This document shows positions 52,813-61,721 of a stretch of 64,000 nucleotides of DNA, piece after piece. The stretch's first letter is position 1; each line of letters begins with the position of its first letter. The DNA lies in assembly GCF_900103835.1 (NCBI RefSeq), contig NZ_FNID01000004.1, forward strand, positions 1 through 64,000, given 5' to 3'. Source of the stretch: Acetanaerobacterium elongatum. Lineage in GTDB: Bacteria; Bacillota; Clostridia; Oscillospirales; Ruminococcaceae. Both the position numbers and the translations under genes were made by a program. The notes under the pieces are model-generated. The model did no database searches and was not told the DNA's origin. It worked only from the letters and a program-made list of their open reading frames with translations.

Positions 52813-53442
52813 TTATTGTTTCTTGGATGAAAGAATCACCAAAAGCGTTCCACTTTTCACGGTAATCTGGGCGGTATCCTCTCGGAACTCATTGCTAACC
52901 CCAATAGGAAAGCTGTTCACAACATGTGCATCCACCAAGGGATAACGAAGCCCTTTAAGCGTGACACCGTCGGAGAAAGGCGAAAGTGAGAACACCGATA
53001 CGAAGTAATCCTTTTGGGCCTGCATTGTTTTCGTTGTATTGACGATGATAAATGCAGAATTCTTTACCCCTGCAAGCACGGCTTCTACCCCGTGCTCGGC
53101 ACAATAAAGCAACGTTTGTATGTTGGCAAACAAGTGATCCAGCCTGCCGCCGACACCGCCAAGAATAGTGATAGCATCAAATCCGCGTTCAATCGCCAGC
53201 TTTACAGCCAGCATGGTATCGGTGTCGTCCTTTTCAGCAGGCACCGGGATAATTTCTACGCCGCTTGGCAAGGCAGCAATACTGTCCATATCCCCTACCA
53301 GAAGGTTCGGCTGCAGCCCAAGCCGCAGGGCGTTATCATAGCCACCGTCGGCACAGATAATATATTCATCGCCGTTAATATAGTCCTGCTTGTTTAGATC
53401 TTCTTCCAGCCGTGACGCTGAAACGACAATACACTTTTGCAT
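52813..53442 (-). CDS. thiN: Thiamine pyrophosphokinase
   Basis: 209 residues from ATG at 53442. It converts thiamine and ATP to thiamine diphosphate. Family stretches: DEYIICADGGYDNALRLGLQ, NLLVGDMDSIAALPSG, EKDDTDTMLAVKLAIERGFD, ILGGVGGRLDHLFANIQTLL and the C-terminal thiamine-binding GVTLKGLRYPL with FPIGVSNEF. It follows rsgA as in Bacillus, though rpe, which stands between them there, is missing. Confidence 0.92.
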   Translation of the reverse strand: MQKCIVVSASRLEEDLNKQDYINGDEYIICADGGYDNALRLGLQPNLLVGDMDSIAALPSGVEIIPVPAEKDDTDTMLAVKLAIERGFDAITILGGVGGRLDHLFANIQTLLYCAEHGVEAVLAGVKNSAFIIVNTTKTMQAQKDYFVSVFSLSPFSDGVTLKGLRYPLVDAHVVNSFPIGVSNEFREDTAQITVKSGTLLVILSSKKQ

Positions 53443-53477
53443 AAACGTTACCCTTTTTGCTGAACACACAACCCCCG

Positions 53478-54383
53478 TCAGCGCCTTGCTTCCTGTGCCC
53501 ATTCCTTGATTTGCCTAGCTTCTTCATACATCGCCTTGTAGCTCTCGTGGCGACTTTTGGGGATTATACCCTCCTCCACAGCCCGCAGCACTGCACAGCC
53601 GCGTTCGGAGGTGTGGGAGCAGTCTTTAAATTTACACTTATCTATATAGTCTGCAAATTCCCTAAAACAATATTGCAGGCGGTCTTTAAAGATAATATCC
53701 AGCTGTACAGTTTCCAGCGACGAAAAACCCGGTGAATCAGCGATATACCCGCCTTCCGGCAGTTGGTAAAGCTCCACACTGCGGGTGGTATGCCGGCCCC
53801 TACCCAGCTTTTGGCTGATATCCCCTGTTTTGAGGGCAAGCGCGGGGTCAATGGCGTTGAGCAGGGTGGACTTCCCTACGCCGGAGTTTCCGCTAAAGAT
53901 ATTCAGCCCGTTCTTACAACGGGCCCGAATAGCTTCGATGCTTGCGGGGTTATCGTAATCGGCAATCAGTACCTCAAAGCCTGCCTTGAGGTAGATGTCG
54001 TAAAGGTCGGCAAACTGCTGCAGATCGATTTTAGTAATGACAATCACCTGAGCGATACCCTTGTATTCTGCGATTGCTATCAGCTTATCCAGTATCAAGG
54101 TGTTCGGCACCGGCTCGGTGGTGGATACAATCAAAAAAATGGTGTCGGCATTGGCTACGGGTGGGCGCACAAGATAGCTTTTTCGCGGCAATACCTCTTC
54201 AATTACGCCTTTTTGTGTACCGGCCTCGGTGATGATACGCACGCGGTCACCCGCCACGGGGCGGATTTCCTCCTTGCGCAGTACCCCACGCGCCTTGCAC
54301 TCATAAACCATACCGGCGGTCTCTACATAGTAGAAGCCGCCGATACCCTTTAAGATTAAACCTGTCAGTGCCTGTTCATTCAT
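53478..54383 (-). CDS. rsgA: Ribosome small-subunit-dependent GTPase RsgA
   Basis: 301 residues. OB domain (VYECKARGVLRKEEIRPVAG, DRV), circularly permuted GTPase with G4-like ITKIDLQQ, then G1 FSGNSGVGKSTLLNAIDP, G2/G3 GRGRHTTRSVELYQL and ADSPGFSSLE, and a Cys/His zinc site (CKFKDCSHTSERGCAV). It checks and releases factors from the late 30S particle. In the operon after prkC. Confidence 0.95.
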   Translation of the reverse strand: MNEQALTGLILKGIGGFYYVETAGMVYECKARGVLRKEEIRPVAGDRVRIITEAGTQKGVIEEVLPRKSYLVRPPVANADTIFLIVSTTEPVPNTLILDKLIAIAEYKGIAQVIVITKIDLQQFADLYDIYLKAGFEVLIADYDNPASIEAIRARCKNGLNIFSGNSGVGKSTLLNAIDPALALKTGDISQKLGRGRHTTRSVELYQLPEGGYIADSPGFSSLETVQLDIIFKDRLQYCFREFADYIDKCKFKDCSHTSERGCAVLRAVEEGIIPKSRHESYKAMYEEARQIKEWAQEARR

Positions 54384-54411
54384 CTGAGAAAACCAAGTCC
54401 TATCTTATGCG

Positions 54412-56421
54412 TTAAAAGTTCTTGGAATTATCGGTAACAACACGCTGTGTGCCGCGGGTGAAATCGAGCTGTATCTCTTGATAGGGCTTATCATCAAGAG
54501 TGATTTTAATTAAAATGGTACCCGAACCACTGAAGGTCGGCTTCCACTGCGGAGTTTCGGAAGGATTTACACGCTCCTCGTGCTTGGGGACGGTACCGTC
54601 ATCAACGTATGCTCTCATAGTAACCATTTTATTAATCTTAGTTGGCAGCGGCACCGTAATATTATAGCTGTCTATCGTAACACCGGAGCCTGCGGCTATC
54701 TGGAAGTTTACGGTGCTGCCCTTGGTGCTCTCGGTATCACCCAACGGGTCCTGCGCAATAATCGTACCTGCGGCAAGTGAGCTTTCAATCGGGGTAATGT
54801 CGCCCACCTTTAAGCCGGCGGCCTCCAGCAGGCGCTTGGCGTCGTTGATATTCATACCCACCAGCGGCGGAACGGTTGCAGGTGCCGTTTCGGAGCCCTT
54901 ACTGATATACAGCGTTACTTCGGTATCCGCACTGATTTCGGTATCCTTCGGCGGATCGGTTTTTACGATACGGCCCTCGGCGTAGGTATCGCTGAAGATC
55001 TGCTCCTCTTTAATCTTGGTAATACCCTCGCTGTTCAGTCTGGCCCGTGCCGCTAGGGCTTCCTGATTATATATGTCGGGAACCTTGAGCTTCTTGATGC
55101 CCTTGCTCACCTTGAGATTGACAATCGTGTTAGGCTTCACGCCGCGGCCCTCGGTAGGTACCTGCTCGTAGATAATACCCTCGGCGTATTCGCTTGAATA
55201 ATCATAAGTAACCTTGTATTGAAAACCGTGGGACTGATACTCGGCATTATTGGTAACATCACTGAAGGTAAGCCCAACCAGCTTTGGCATAGGAATATCC
55301 TCTACCTTGGCGAAAGGGTTGTTTAGAATAAAGATGTACACAATAAAAACCACGGCCGTAATCACAAATGCAAACGCTACACCTGTCATAATCGGCATAA
55401 GTGGAGATTTAAAATCTTCTTCCTCTTCGCCGGCTACTGCCACGGCCGCGCGTCGGCCCTTTCTATCGGGCTTCCGGGCAGGGGCAGCATGTTCGTCTGC
55501 GCCCCGTGCCGCCACACCGGTATTTACTTTTTTGGTGTCGTAATAGATTGTGGGGCTTTCGTTGGTAAAGTATTTATATGAAAACTGTATACTGGGGTTC
55601 TTTTTAAACTCGTCGATATCCTTTAGCATCTCGGCAGCGGAATGGTAGCGCTTGCTGGCATCCTTCTGCATGGCGCGTACTACAATTTCCTCCAAGCCCT
55701 CTGGGATATCCACATTCAACTCACGCGGGCGCTTGGCCTGTGCGGAAATCTGCTTAATGGCAACAGAAACAGGGCTGTCTGCCTCAAACGGCAGCTGCCC
55801 CGTAAGCATTTCAAACATCATCACGCCAACCGAATAGATGTCGGTTTTGGCGTCAGTTACATCGCCTCGAGCCTGCTCGGGGCTGATGTAGTGTACCGAA
55901 CCAAGTGCCTTATCCGTCATGGTGCGGGTTTCACTTCTTGCAAAGCGGGCAATGCCAAAATCCATCACCTTAATGGAGCCATCAGGCAGCAGCATAATAT
56001 TCTGGGGCTTGATATCCCGATGAACAATGCCTCTATCATGCGCATGCTGCAGTGCGCGAAGCACCTGAATAGTAAAATGCACACATTCCTTCCATTTCAG
56101 GGTATGCTGCTGGTCGATATATTCCTTTAGCGTAATGCCGTCGACATACTCCATTACAATAAACTGGATTCTATCGGTAAAACTGACGTCGTATACCTTT
56201 ACGATGTTAGGGTGAGAAAGAACGGCAATCGCCTTGGATTCGTTCTTAAAGCGACGAACAAACTCCTCATTTTCAAGGAACTCGTCTCGCAAAATCTTAA
56301 CGGCATATTCCTTATGCTCAACAATGTCGTTAGCACGGTAGACATTGGCCATGCCGCCAACGCCGATAAGCTCAAGGATTTCATATCGGCCGTCAAGCCG
56401 CTTTCCAATGTATCTGTCCAT
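54412..56421 (-). CDS. prkC: Serine/threonine kinase with PASTA domains (PrkC/Stk1)
   Basis: 669 residues from ATG at 56421 with AGGAG eight bases upstream. Kinase: LIGVGGMANVYRANDI (P-loop), YAVKIL (Lys), IVHRDIKPQNIML (catalytic Asp), VMDFGIAR, and a TxTD activation segment (ARSETRTMTDKALGSVHYIS, here in pieces). Membrane helix IMTGVAFAFVITAVVFIVYI at about 345-370, three outside PASTA domains (MPKLVGLTFSDV..., LKVPDIYNQEALAAR..., VPPLVGMNINDAKRL...), and a further C-terminal beta domain of about 90 residues with FSGSGTILIKITLDDKPYQ. It senses muropeptides or lipid II and in Bacillus triggers spore germination. Pairs with prpC upstream. Confidence 0.95.
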   Translation of the reverse strand: MDRYIGKRLDGRYEILELIGVGGMANVYRANDIVEHKEYAVKILRDEFLENEEFVRRFKNESKAIAVLSHPNIVKVYDVSFTDRIQFIVMEYVDGITLKEYIDQQHTLKWKECVHFTIQVLRALQHAHDRGIVHRDIKPQNIMLLPDGSIKVMDFGIARFARSETRTMTDKALGSVHYISPEQARGDVTDAKTDIYSVGVMMFEMLTGQLPFEADSPVSVAIKQISAQAKRPRELNVDIPEGLEEIVVRAMQKDASKRYHSAAEMLKDIDEFKKNPSIQFSYKYFTNESPTIYYDTKKVNTGVAARGADEHAAPARKPDRKGRRAAVAVAGEEEEDFKSPLMPIMTGVAFAFVITAVVFIVYIFILNNPFAKVEDIPMPKLVGLTFSDVTNNAEYQSHGFQYKVTYDYSSEYAEGIIYEQVPTEGRGVKPNTIVNLKVSKGIKKLKVPDIYNQEALAARARLNSEGITKIKEEQIFSDTYAEGRIVKTDPPKDTEISADTEVTLYISKGSETAPATVPPLVGMNINDAKRLLEAAGLKVGDITPIESSLAAGTIIAQDPLGDTESTKGSTVNFQIAAGSGVTIDSYNITVPLPTKINKMVTMRAYVDDGTVPKHEERVNPSETPQWKPTFSGSGTILIKITLDDKPYQEIQLDFTRGTQRVVTDNSKNF

Positions 56422-56462
56422 CTCGTTCACTCCTGATCATTCTCGCTGCGCCATGAGCGGCA

Positions 56463-57191
56463 TTAGCTGAATATCGCTACGATCGTGATATTATCGGTAC
56501 CGCCCCGCTCATTGGCCATATTGATGAGTGCCTCCAGACATCCGTCCGGGCCAGCCCTCCTGACAATCTCGGCCATTTCGCTCTCTTCCACATAGTTGGT
56601 AAGGCCATCGGTGCAGATCATGAGCACATCGCCTTCCTTGGCCTGCACCTCGCAATAATCTATCTCTATACCCTGTTCAACCCCTAAAGCACGCGTGATG
56701 ACATGCTTTTGGGGGTGGTTTTTTGCCTGATCGGAGGTAATCTCGCCACGTTCCACCAGTGCCTGAACCATTGTATGGTCTTTGGTAACCTGTTCAGCCA
56801 TATTGCCCGAGATGAGGTATACGCGGCTGTCGCCCGCGTAAGCAATATGCGCAGCCCCGCCCGCAACCACGGCAGCCACCACAGTGGTGCCCATACGGCT
56901 TAACAGCTCGCTGCTCATTGCCTTATCGTAAACCCGTATATTTGCCGCGCTGATTGCTGAGAGAAGCATAGTTCGTACTGAATTTGCCGTCATATCACTG
57001 CGGTAGCCGCGGGCTATGCTCTGGCTGATACTATCGACCGCAAGTGTGCTTGCGACCTCTCCACCGTTTTCGCCGCCCATACCGTCACACACCACCGCCC
57101 AGACCGAACCGTCGCCGAGTGTTCCGTATTTATAGCTGTCCTGATTTTGTTTGCGGATCATTCCGATATCCGTTTTGCCTATAGCAATCAA
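56463..57191 (-). CDS. prpC: PP2C-family protein phosphatase (PrpC/Stp1)
   Basis: 242 residues. Metal-site motifs: RKQNQDSYKYG, VVCDGMGGENGGEVAST, AYAGDSRVYLISG, CTDGLTNYVEESEM and GGTDNITIVAI. It removes phosphate from PrkC and its targets. TTG at 57191 is the start (AAGGTG seven bases upstream). 40 bases before prkC. Confidence 0.93.
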   Translation of the reverse strand: MIAIGKTDIGMIRKQNQDSYKYGTLGDGSVWAVVCDGMGGENGGEVASTLAVDSISQSIARGYRSDMTANSVRTMLLSAISAANIRVYDKAMSSELLSRMGTTVVAAVVAGGAAHIAYAGDSRVYLISGNMAEQVTKDHTMVQALVERGEITSDQAKNHPQKHVITRALGVEQGIEIDYCEVQAKEGDVLMICTDGLTNYVEESEMAEIVRRAGPDGCLEALINMANERGGTDNITIVAIFS

Positions 57192-57522
57192 GACCTACAC
57201 CTTCTCTCGATAATGCGGGAAAGCCATACCATCAAAAACCACAGCGTGTTCCGTGCTGATAAAAGGCTGCCCTTCATTGGATGTCGTATAAATATAATTT
57301 TAATTTCAATTAACAACGGAAATGGTATATTTGCCCGTTCCCAATGGCATTCACCTATTAGCGAATAACATGTTATTAGTTAATTGCCCATGGCCGTAGG
57401 CCGGGCATTGGAAATAAACCGGTATAACAACCGCTTGCGGCTATTATACCATATCTTGCGAATAATTAAAAATAATATTGGCAAGTTTTTTTTATTTTAT
57501 AAAAATTGTTAAATTGAAAGCG
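57192..57522. other. Gap between rlmN and prpC with two hairpins
   Basis: 331 bp without a gene. Near 57384-57408 TGCCC and GGCC pair with GGCC and GGGCA around GTA. 57421-57450 holds the second hairpin, described separately. The gap breaks the priA-to-thiN order into two units; I see no clear promoter for prpC. Confidence 0.5.
57421..57450. repeat. Small hairpin repeat, copy b
   Basis: GGTATAA, then ACCGC-TT-GCGG, then TTATACC: nested inverted repeats. Matches the hairpin at 37522-37555 in core (ACCGCTT, GCGG, TATTAT, CCATA) and layout. Confidence 0.5.
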
Positions 57523-58572
57523 CTATTTTTGAAGATTTTCACGTCTCAGCTGGCCGCAGGCGGCATTGATATCCGCACCAAGCCTTCGGCGAACAGTAGC
57601 TGTGATACCCGCATTCTCTAAAATATGCACAAAATTTTCGGTGGCCTCCCGCGAGCTTTTTTGAAAGCTGCGCTCCTTAACGGGGTTTACCGGAATCAAG
57701 TTCACATGGCAGAGCATGCCCTTGAGCTTTTGTGCGAGCTCCTTCGCGTTGGCCGCGGAGTCGTTCACACCATCGATGAGCGCATATTCAAACGAAATAC
57801 GGCGTGAGGTATCCGACGCATAGCTGCGGCAGGCGGCAAGCAGCTCGTCTATATTGTAACGGGTGTTTACCGGCATGGTTTTGCTGCGGATCTGGTCGTT
57901 TGGCGCGTGCAGCGAAACCGATAGGGTAAGCCCCAGCTTAAGCTTTGCAAGATCGTAAATTCGGGGCACGAGGCCACAGGTGGAAAGGGAGACATGCCTT
58001 AGGCTCATATTAGTACCCTCTTTGGACGAGAGCAGCTCTAAAAAGCGCACAACGTTATCGTAGTTATCCAGCGGTTCACCAATGCCCATAAGCACAAGAC
58101 TCTGCACCTTCTCGCCCGAATCGCGTTCGGCGGTGAAGATCTCGCCCAGCATCTCGGCCGGGGTGAGGTTGCGTACAAAGCCGAGGATGGTGGAGGCACA
58201 AAAAGTACAGCCCATCTTACAGCCCACCTGCGTGGAGATGCACAGGCTGTTACCGTGATGGTAGCGCATAAGCACCGCCTCTACCGTTTCGCCGTCATCC
58301 ATTTCATAGAGGTACTTGATGGTTCCGTCCAAGGATGAAACCAGCTTGTTTTTTACCCGTACCGCAGGGATATAAAAGCCCTCAGAAAGCTTTTCACGCA
58401 GGGCCTTGGATAGGTTGGTCATCTCGTCAAAGCCTTGCGCGTGCCTTTGATGCAGCCACTCATACACCTGTGCGCCCTTGTAGGCCGGCTCGCCGAATGC
58501 AGTAAGATGTTCTTTTAACTCTGGCAGGGTCAATGACAGGATATCAGTTTTGGTGTTAATGGCCAGGGTCAC
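57523..58572 (-). CDS. rlmN: 23S rRNA/tRNA dual-specificity methyltransferase RlmN
   Basis: 349 residues from GTG at 58572, the only usual start codon near the family N-terminus; the in-frame region upstream overlaps rsmB and has no homology. Radical-SAM cluster motif QVGCKMGCTFCAST, then LVLMGIGEPLDNYDNVVRFL and SLHAPNDQIRSKTMPVN. The catalytic Cys near the C-terminus lies in DINAACGQLRREN. It methylates A2503 of 23S rRNA and A37 of some tRNAs. AAAGGA is only a few bases from the GTG, so the exact start is uncertain. Confidence 0.92.
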   Translation of the reverse strand: MTLAINTKTDILSLTLPELKEHLTAFGEPAYKGAQVYEWLHQRHAQGFDEMTNLSKALREKLSEGFYIPAVRVKNKLVSSLDGTIKYLYEMDDGETVEAVLMRYHHGNSLCISTQVGCKMGCTFCASTILGFVRNLTPAEMLGEIFTAERDSGEKVQSLVLMGIGEPLDNYDNVVRFLELLSSKEGTNMSLRHVSLSTCGLVPRIYDLAKLKLGLTLSVSLHAPNDQIRSKTMPVNTRYNIDELLAACRSYASDTSRRISFEYALIDGVNDSAANAKELAQKLKGMLCHVNLIPVNPVKERSFQKSSREATENFVHILENAGITATVRRRLGADINAACGQLRRENLQK

Positions 58573-58636
58573 TTCCTTTGATATTTTCCGCGGAGAGACA
58601 AAACAGTCAATGTCATTTTCTATGATGAAATACAGA

Positions 58637-59989
58637 TCACTGTGTTCTGGTAAATGCTGCGATGAAGAAACCATCGGTATCAAAATGCTGTGGAAGGATT
58701 ACCGCCATGTTCGGCTGAACGCTGATGCATGGCTTTAACAGTTCCGGCAGGGGCATGGGCGCAAACGTGGGATTGTGACATAAAAATTCCTGCGCGATAT
58801 CCTCGTTTTCCTCCCGCCGCAGGGTACAGGTAGAATAGATTAATACCCCTCCAGGTTTTAGATAGCGCGCTCCGTTTTGCAGGATAGCAAACTGGATATC
58901 GTGCAGCGAACCAAAGGAATCAAGGGGTTTATATTTGATCTCTGGCTTGCGGCGGAGGATGCCAAGCCCCGAACAGGGCACGTCACACAGCACACGGTCA
59001 GCCGACGGAAGCTCCGGGTTATATATAGTGGCATCACCTACCGCCGCTTTGATATTCGTAAGTCCAAGGCGCTCTGCACCCTTTTGGATGAGCGAAGCCT
59101 TGAAGTCATACTGATCAAATGAAAGCACCGAGCCACTCCCCTGCAGCTGCTCGGCAACGGTAAAGCTTTTACCGCCGGGTGCGGCACACAGGTCGAGCAT
59201 CGTCATGCCCTTAAGCGCGTTTAAGGCAAACGCACACAGCTGCGACGAGCCGTCTTGAATATGAAACAGCCCCTCTTCAAAGGCGCGAAGCTTTTCAAGG
59301 TTACCTGTATGATATAACGAGATACAATCGGGGATCACTTCATGCGGTACAGCCTGTACACCCTCTTCCGCAAGACGGGCTACCAGTGCTTCACAGGAGA
59401 TTCTCGCGGTATTCACTCTCGCATAAAGCGGCGGTGTTCCTACCGATTTTTCTAACAGGCCCTTTGCCGCTTCCTGCCCGAACCGTTTTAGAAACAGCCT
59501 TACCAGCGGCAGAGGGCAGGAGTATTCTACGCTCAGACGTAAGGGGAGATTGTTATTATCCGGCAGGTTAAGGGGCTTGCCGTCGCGGATAAAGCCGCGC
59601 AGCACCGCATTTACAAAGCCGGAGGCACTGGTTTTACCGGTTGCCTTGCACAGCAGCACGCTTTCGTTTACCGCGGCGCTATCCGGCACCGAGCCCATGT
59701 ACAAGAGCTGATACAGCCCCATCCGAAGAATGCCGAGTACTGACTTATCAAGCTTTTCCAGCGGCAGGCGGCTGCGGCCCTTGATGATGTGGTCTAAGGT
59801 AAGGCGTCGTTCGATGACACCATAAAACAGCGCGGCGGCAAAAGCGCCGTCGCGCTTATTAAACTGCTCGCCGCCAAGAGCATCGCCTAATACCAGATTG
59901 GAATAGCCGCCCGTCTCTACCTTTGTCAGAGCCTTGAGCACCATGCGGCGGACATCTTTATTAGTGTTTTCCTGTGGATTTGTTGTCAT
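58637..59989 (-). CDS. rsmB: 16S rRNA (cytosine967-C5)-methyltransferase RsmB
   Basis: 450 residues. N-terminal NusB-like RNA-binding domain (RRMVLKALTKVETGGYSNLV; FNKRDGAFAAALFYGVIERR), C-terminal methyltransferase with MLDLCAAPGGKSFTVAEQL, DVPCSGLGILRRKPEIKY and the nucleophile region YSTCTLRREENEDI. Normal length. 55 bases after fmt. Confidence 0.94.
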   Translation of the reverse strand: MTTNPQENTNKDVRRMVLKALTKVETGGYSNLVLGDALGGEQFNKRDGAFAAALFYGVIERRLTLDHIIKGRSRLPLEKLDKSVLGILRMGLYQLLYMGSVPDSAAVNESVLLCKATGKTSASGFVNAVLRGFIRDGKPLNLPDNNNLPLRLSVEYSCPLPLVRLFLKRFGQEAAKGLLEKSVGTPPLYARVNTARISCEALVARLAEEGVQAVPHEVIPDCISLYHTGNLEKLRAFEEGLFHIQDGSSQLCAFALNALKGMTMLDLCAAPGGKSFTVAEQLQGSGSVLSFDQYDFKASLIQKGAERLGLTNIKAAVGDATIYNPELPSADRVLCDVPCSGLGILRRKPEIKYKPLDSFGSLHDIQFAILQNGARYLKPGGVLIYSTCTLRREENEDIAQEFLCHNPTFAPMPLPELLKPCISVQPNMAVILPQHFDTDGFFIAAFTRTQ

Positions 59990-60044
59990 CTTAGTACCTA
60001 TTGCAATTTATTTTTTAGGGCAGATATACGGATTGCCTATAATT

Positions 60045-60962
60045 CTAGAACTTTAAGCCCTTCTGCAGACGGTGGCCGCGCAGGAACAGCTCGGCAGTCA
60101 TGCGCTTGCCGCCTTCATACTGAACCTCCAGCAGCTCTATCGCCGTATTACCACCACACCCGATAACGAGCGCGCCATCTTCCAGCAACACGCCGCATTC
60201 ACCCCTTCGGTCGCTTATGCGTGCCCGGTGAACCTTTAAGGCTTTGCCATCCAGCAGGGTGTAAGCCACCGGCCATGGCGATAACCCCCGAATAAGGTTG
60301 TGAACCTCCCACGCGGGCTTAGAAAAATCAATAAGAGCCATCTCCTTGCTGAGCATGGGCGCATAACAGCTCTCGGTATCGTTTTGTACCTCTCGCGGAG
60401 CCTTTCCTTCAGCAACCAGCCGCAGTGTTTGGGAGAGCAGCTGAGCGCCGAGAATGCTTAACCGGTCATGCAGCTCACCGGCAGTTTCCTCTGGGCCAAT
60501 GGCAGTAGCGCATTTGAGTATCATATCGCCGGTGTCCAGCCCCTGCGCCATGTACATGGTGGTAACACCCGTCTCTTGCTCACCGTTGATAACGCTCCAC
60601 TGGATAGGTCCCGCGCCGCGGTATTTGGGCAGCAGCGAGGCATGCACGTTTATACAGCCGTGCTTGGGAATCTCCAGCACCGATCTCGGCAAAAGCTTGC
60701 CGTAGGCGGTTACCACAATGACATCGGGGTTTTGTGCCGCAATAATCGCGGCGGTTTCTTCCCCCTTGAGCGTGTTGGGCTGATAAACCGGTATCCCCAA
60801 GCTCTGTGCCAGCACCTTTACCGCCGGAGGGGTAAGCACCTGCCTGCGGCCCACCGGCTTGTCGGGCTGGGTATACACCGAGGTAACGGCATGTCCGTCC
60901 TTTACCAAAATATCCAGACAGGGTACCGCAAATTCGGGGGTACCCATAAAAATAATGTTCAT
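60045..60962 (-). CDS. fmt: Methionyl-tRNA formyltransferase
   Basis: 305 residues. N-terminal MNIIFMGTPEFAVPCLDILV, the folate site with SLLPKYRGAGPIQWSVINGE and DTGDMILKCATAIGPEET, and a C-terminal tRNA-binding OB-like domain. It formylates initiator Met-tRNA, whose formyl group is later removed by the deformylase encoded just upstream. Confidence 0.96.
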   Translation of the reverse strand: MNIIFMGTPEFAVPCLDILVKDGHAVTSVYTQPDKPVGRRQVLTPPAVKVLAQSLGIPVYQPNTLKGEETAAIIAAQNPDVIVVTAYGKLLPRSVLEIPKHGCINVHASLLPKYRGAGPIQWSVINGEQETGVTTMYMAQGLDTGDMILKCATAIGPEETAGELHDRLSILGAQLLSQTLRLVAEGKAPREVQNDTESCYAPMLSKEMALIDFSKPAWEVHNLIRGLSPWPVAYTLLDGKALKVHRARISDRRGECGVLLEDGALVIGCGGNTAIELLEVQYEGGKRMTAELFLRGHRLQKGLKF

Positions 60963-60997
60963 GTAGGCTCTCCTGTACTATCTGGGGAAGATATTAA

Positions 60998-61462
60998 TTA
61001 CTCTTCGTCGTTCTTAAGCATACGGGTGGCAATATCCATGAAAAGCTTGCCGTCAAGGTGGTCAAGCTCATGGCAGATGGCGCGTGCCAGAAGCTCGGTG
61101 CCCGAAGCACGCTGTTTCTTGCCATGACGGTCGAAATACTCCACCGTCACCTCATTTGGGCGCTCAACCATGCCGTACTCACCAGGGTAGGAAAGGCAGC
61201 CCTCTGGACCTACCTGCTGGCCAGAGCTGCTTACGATTACAGGGTTAACCAGCTCGTAGAGTCTGCCGTCGCCAACATCAATTACCACTACGCGCTTGAG
61301 CACCCCCACCTGCGAGGCTGCTAAGCCCACGCCGTCGGCCTTGTGCAGTGTCTGAACCATGTCGTCTATTAAGGTGGCAAGCTTTGCGTCAAAACAGGTA
61401 ACCTCTTTACACCGTTTGCGCAGCACCTCGTCGCCGTATAATACTATCTTGCGTGTAGCCAT
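60998..61462 (-). CDS. def: Peptide deformylase
   Basis: 154 residues from ATG at 61462, ten bases after AAAGGA; ATG at 61474 is adjacent to that site. Motif I GVGLAASQVGV, motif II EGCLSYPG and motif III HELDHLDG supply the Cys and two His metal ligands. It removes the N-formyl group from nascent proteins. 35 bases before fmt. Confidence 0.96.
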   Translation of the reverse strand: MATRKIVLYGDEVLRKRCKEVTCFDAKLATLIDDMVQTLHKADGVGLAASQVGVLKRVVVIDVGDGRLYELVNPVIVSSSGQQVGPEGCLSYPGEYGMVERPNEVTVEYFDRHGKKQRASGTELLARAICHELDHLDGKLFMDIATRMLKNDEE

Positions 61463-61534
61463 AGACCTATTCATCCTTTCACAAGCAATGCATATTGATT
61501 TGTAGTATGCTGATAAACAGCCTTTTTACTCATT

Positions 61535-61657
61535 ATACTTATATCTGCTTAAGAAGTATATAAAAAACAAATCAAAACCTTTAATATATGGGTTTTGATG
61601 CGGATTTTATGACGATGCCGGCGCATCGTATGAATACATTCTATCGGCGATTAGTAT
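61535..61657. repeat. Palindromic intergenic element, copy 6 (123 bp, full length)
   Basis: Left end ATACTTATATCTGCTTAAGA; right end on the opposite strand ATACTAATCGCCGATAGAAT. Interior hairpins CAAAACC with GGTTTTG, and ACGATGC-CGGC-GCATCGT. Compared with copy 3 one stem pair changes from G-T to A-T, keeping the pairing. It lies between priA and def. Confidence 0.85.
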
Positions 61658-61721
61658 TATATACACATTTCAGCAAAAATAACAAGCCCGCAGAGCCGAA
61701 TCTGTACCTTTGGCTGCGGCC

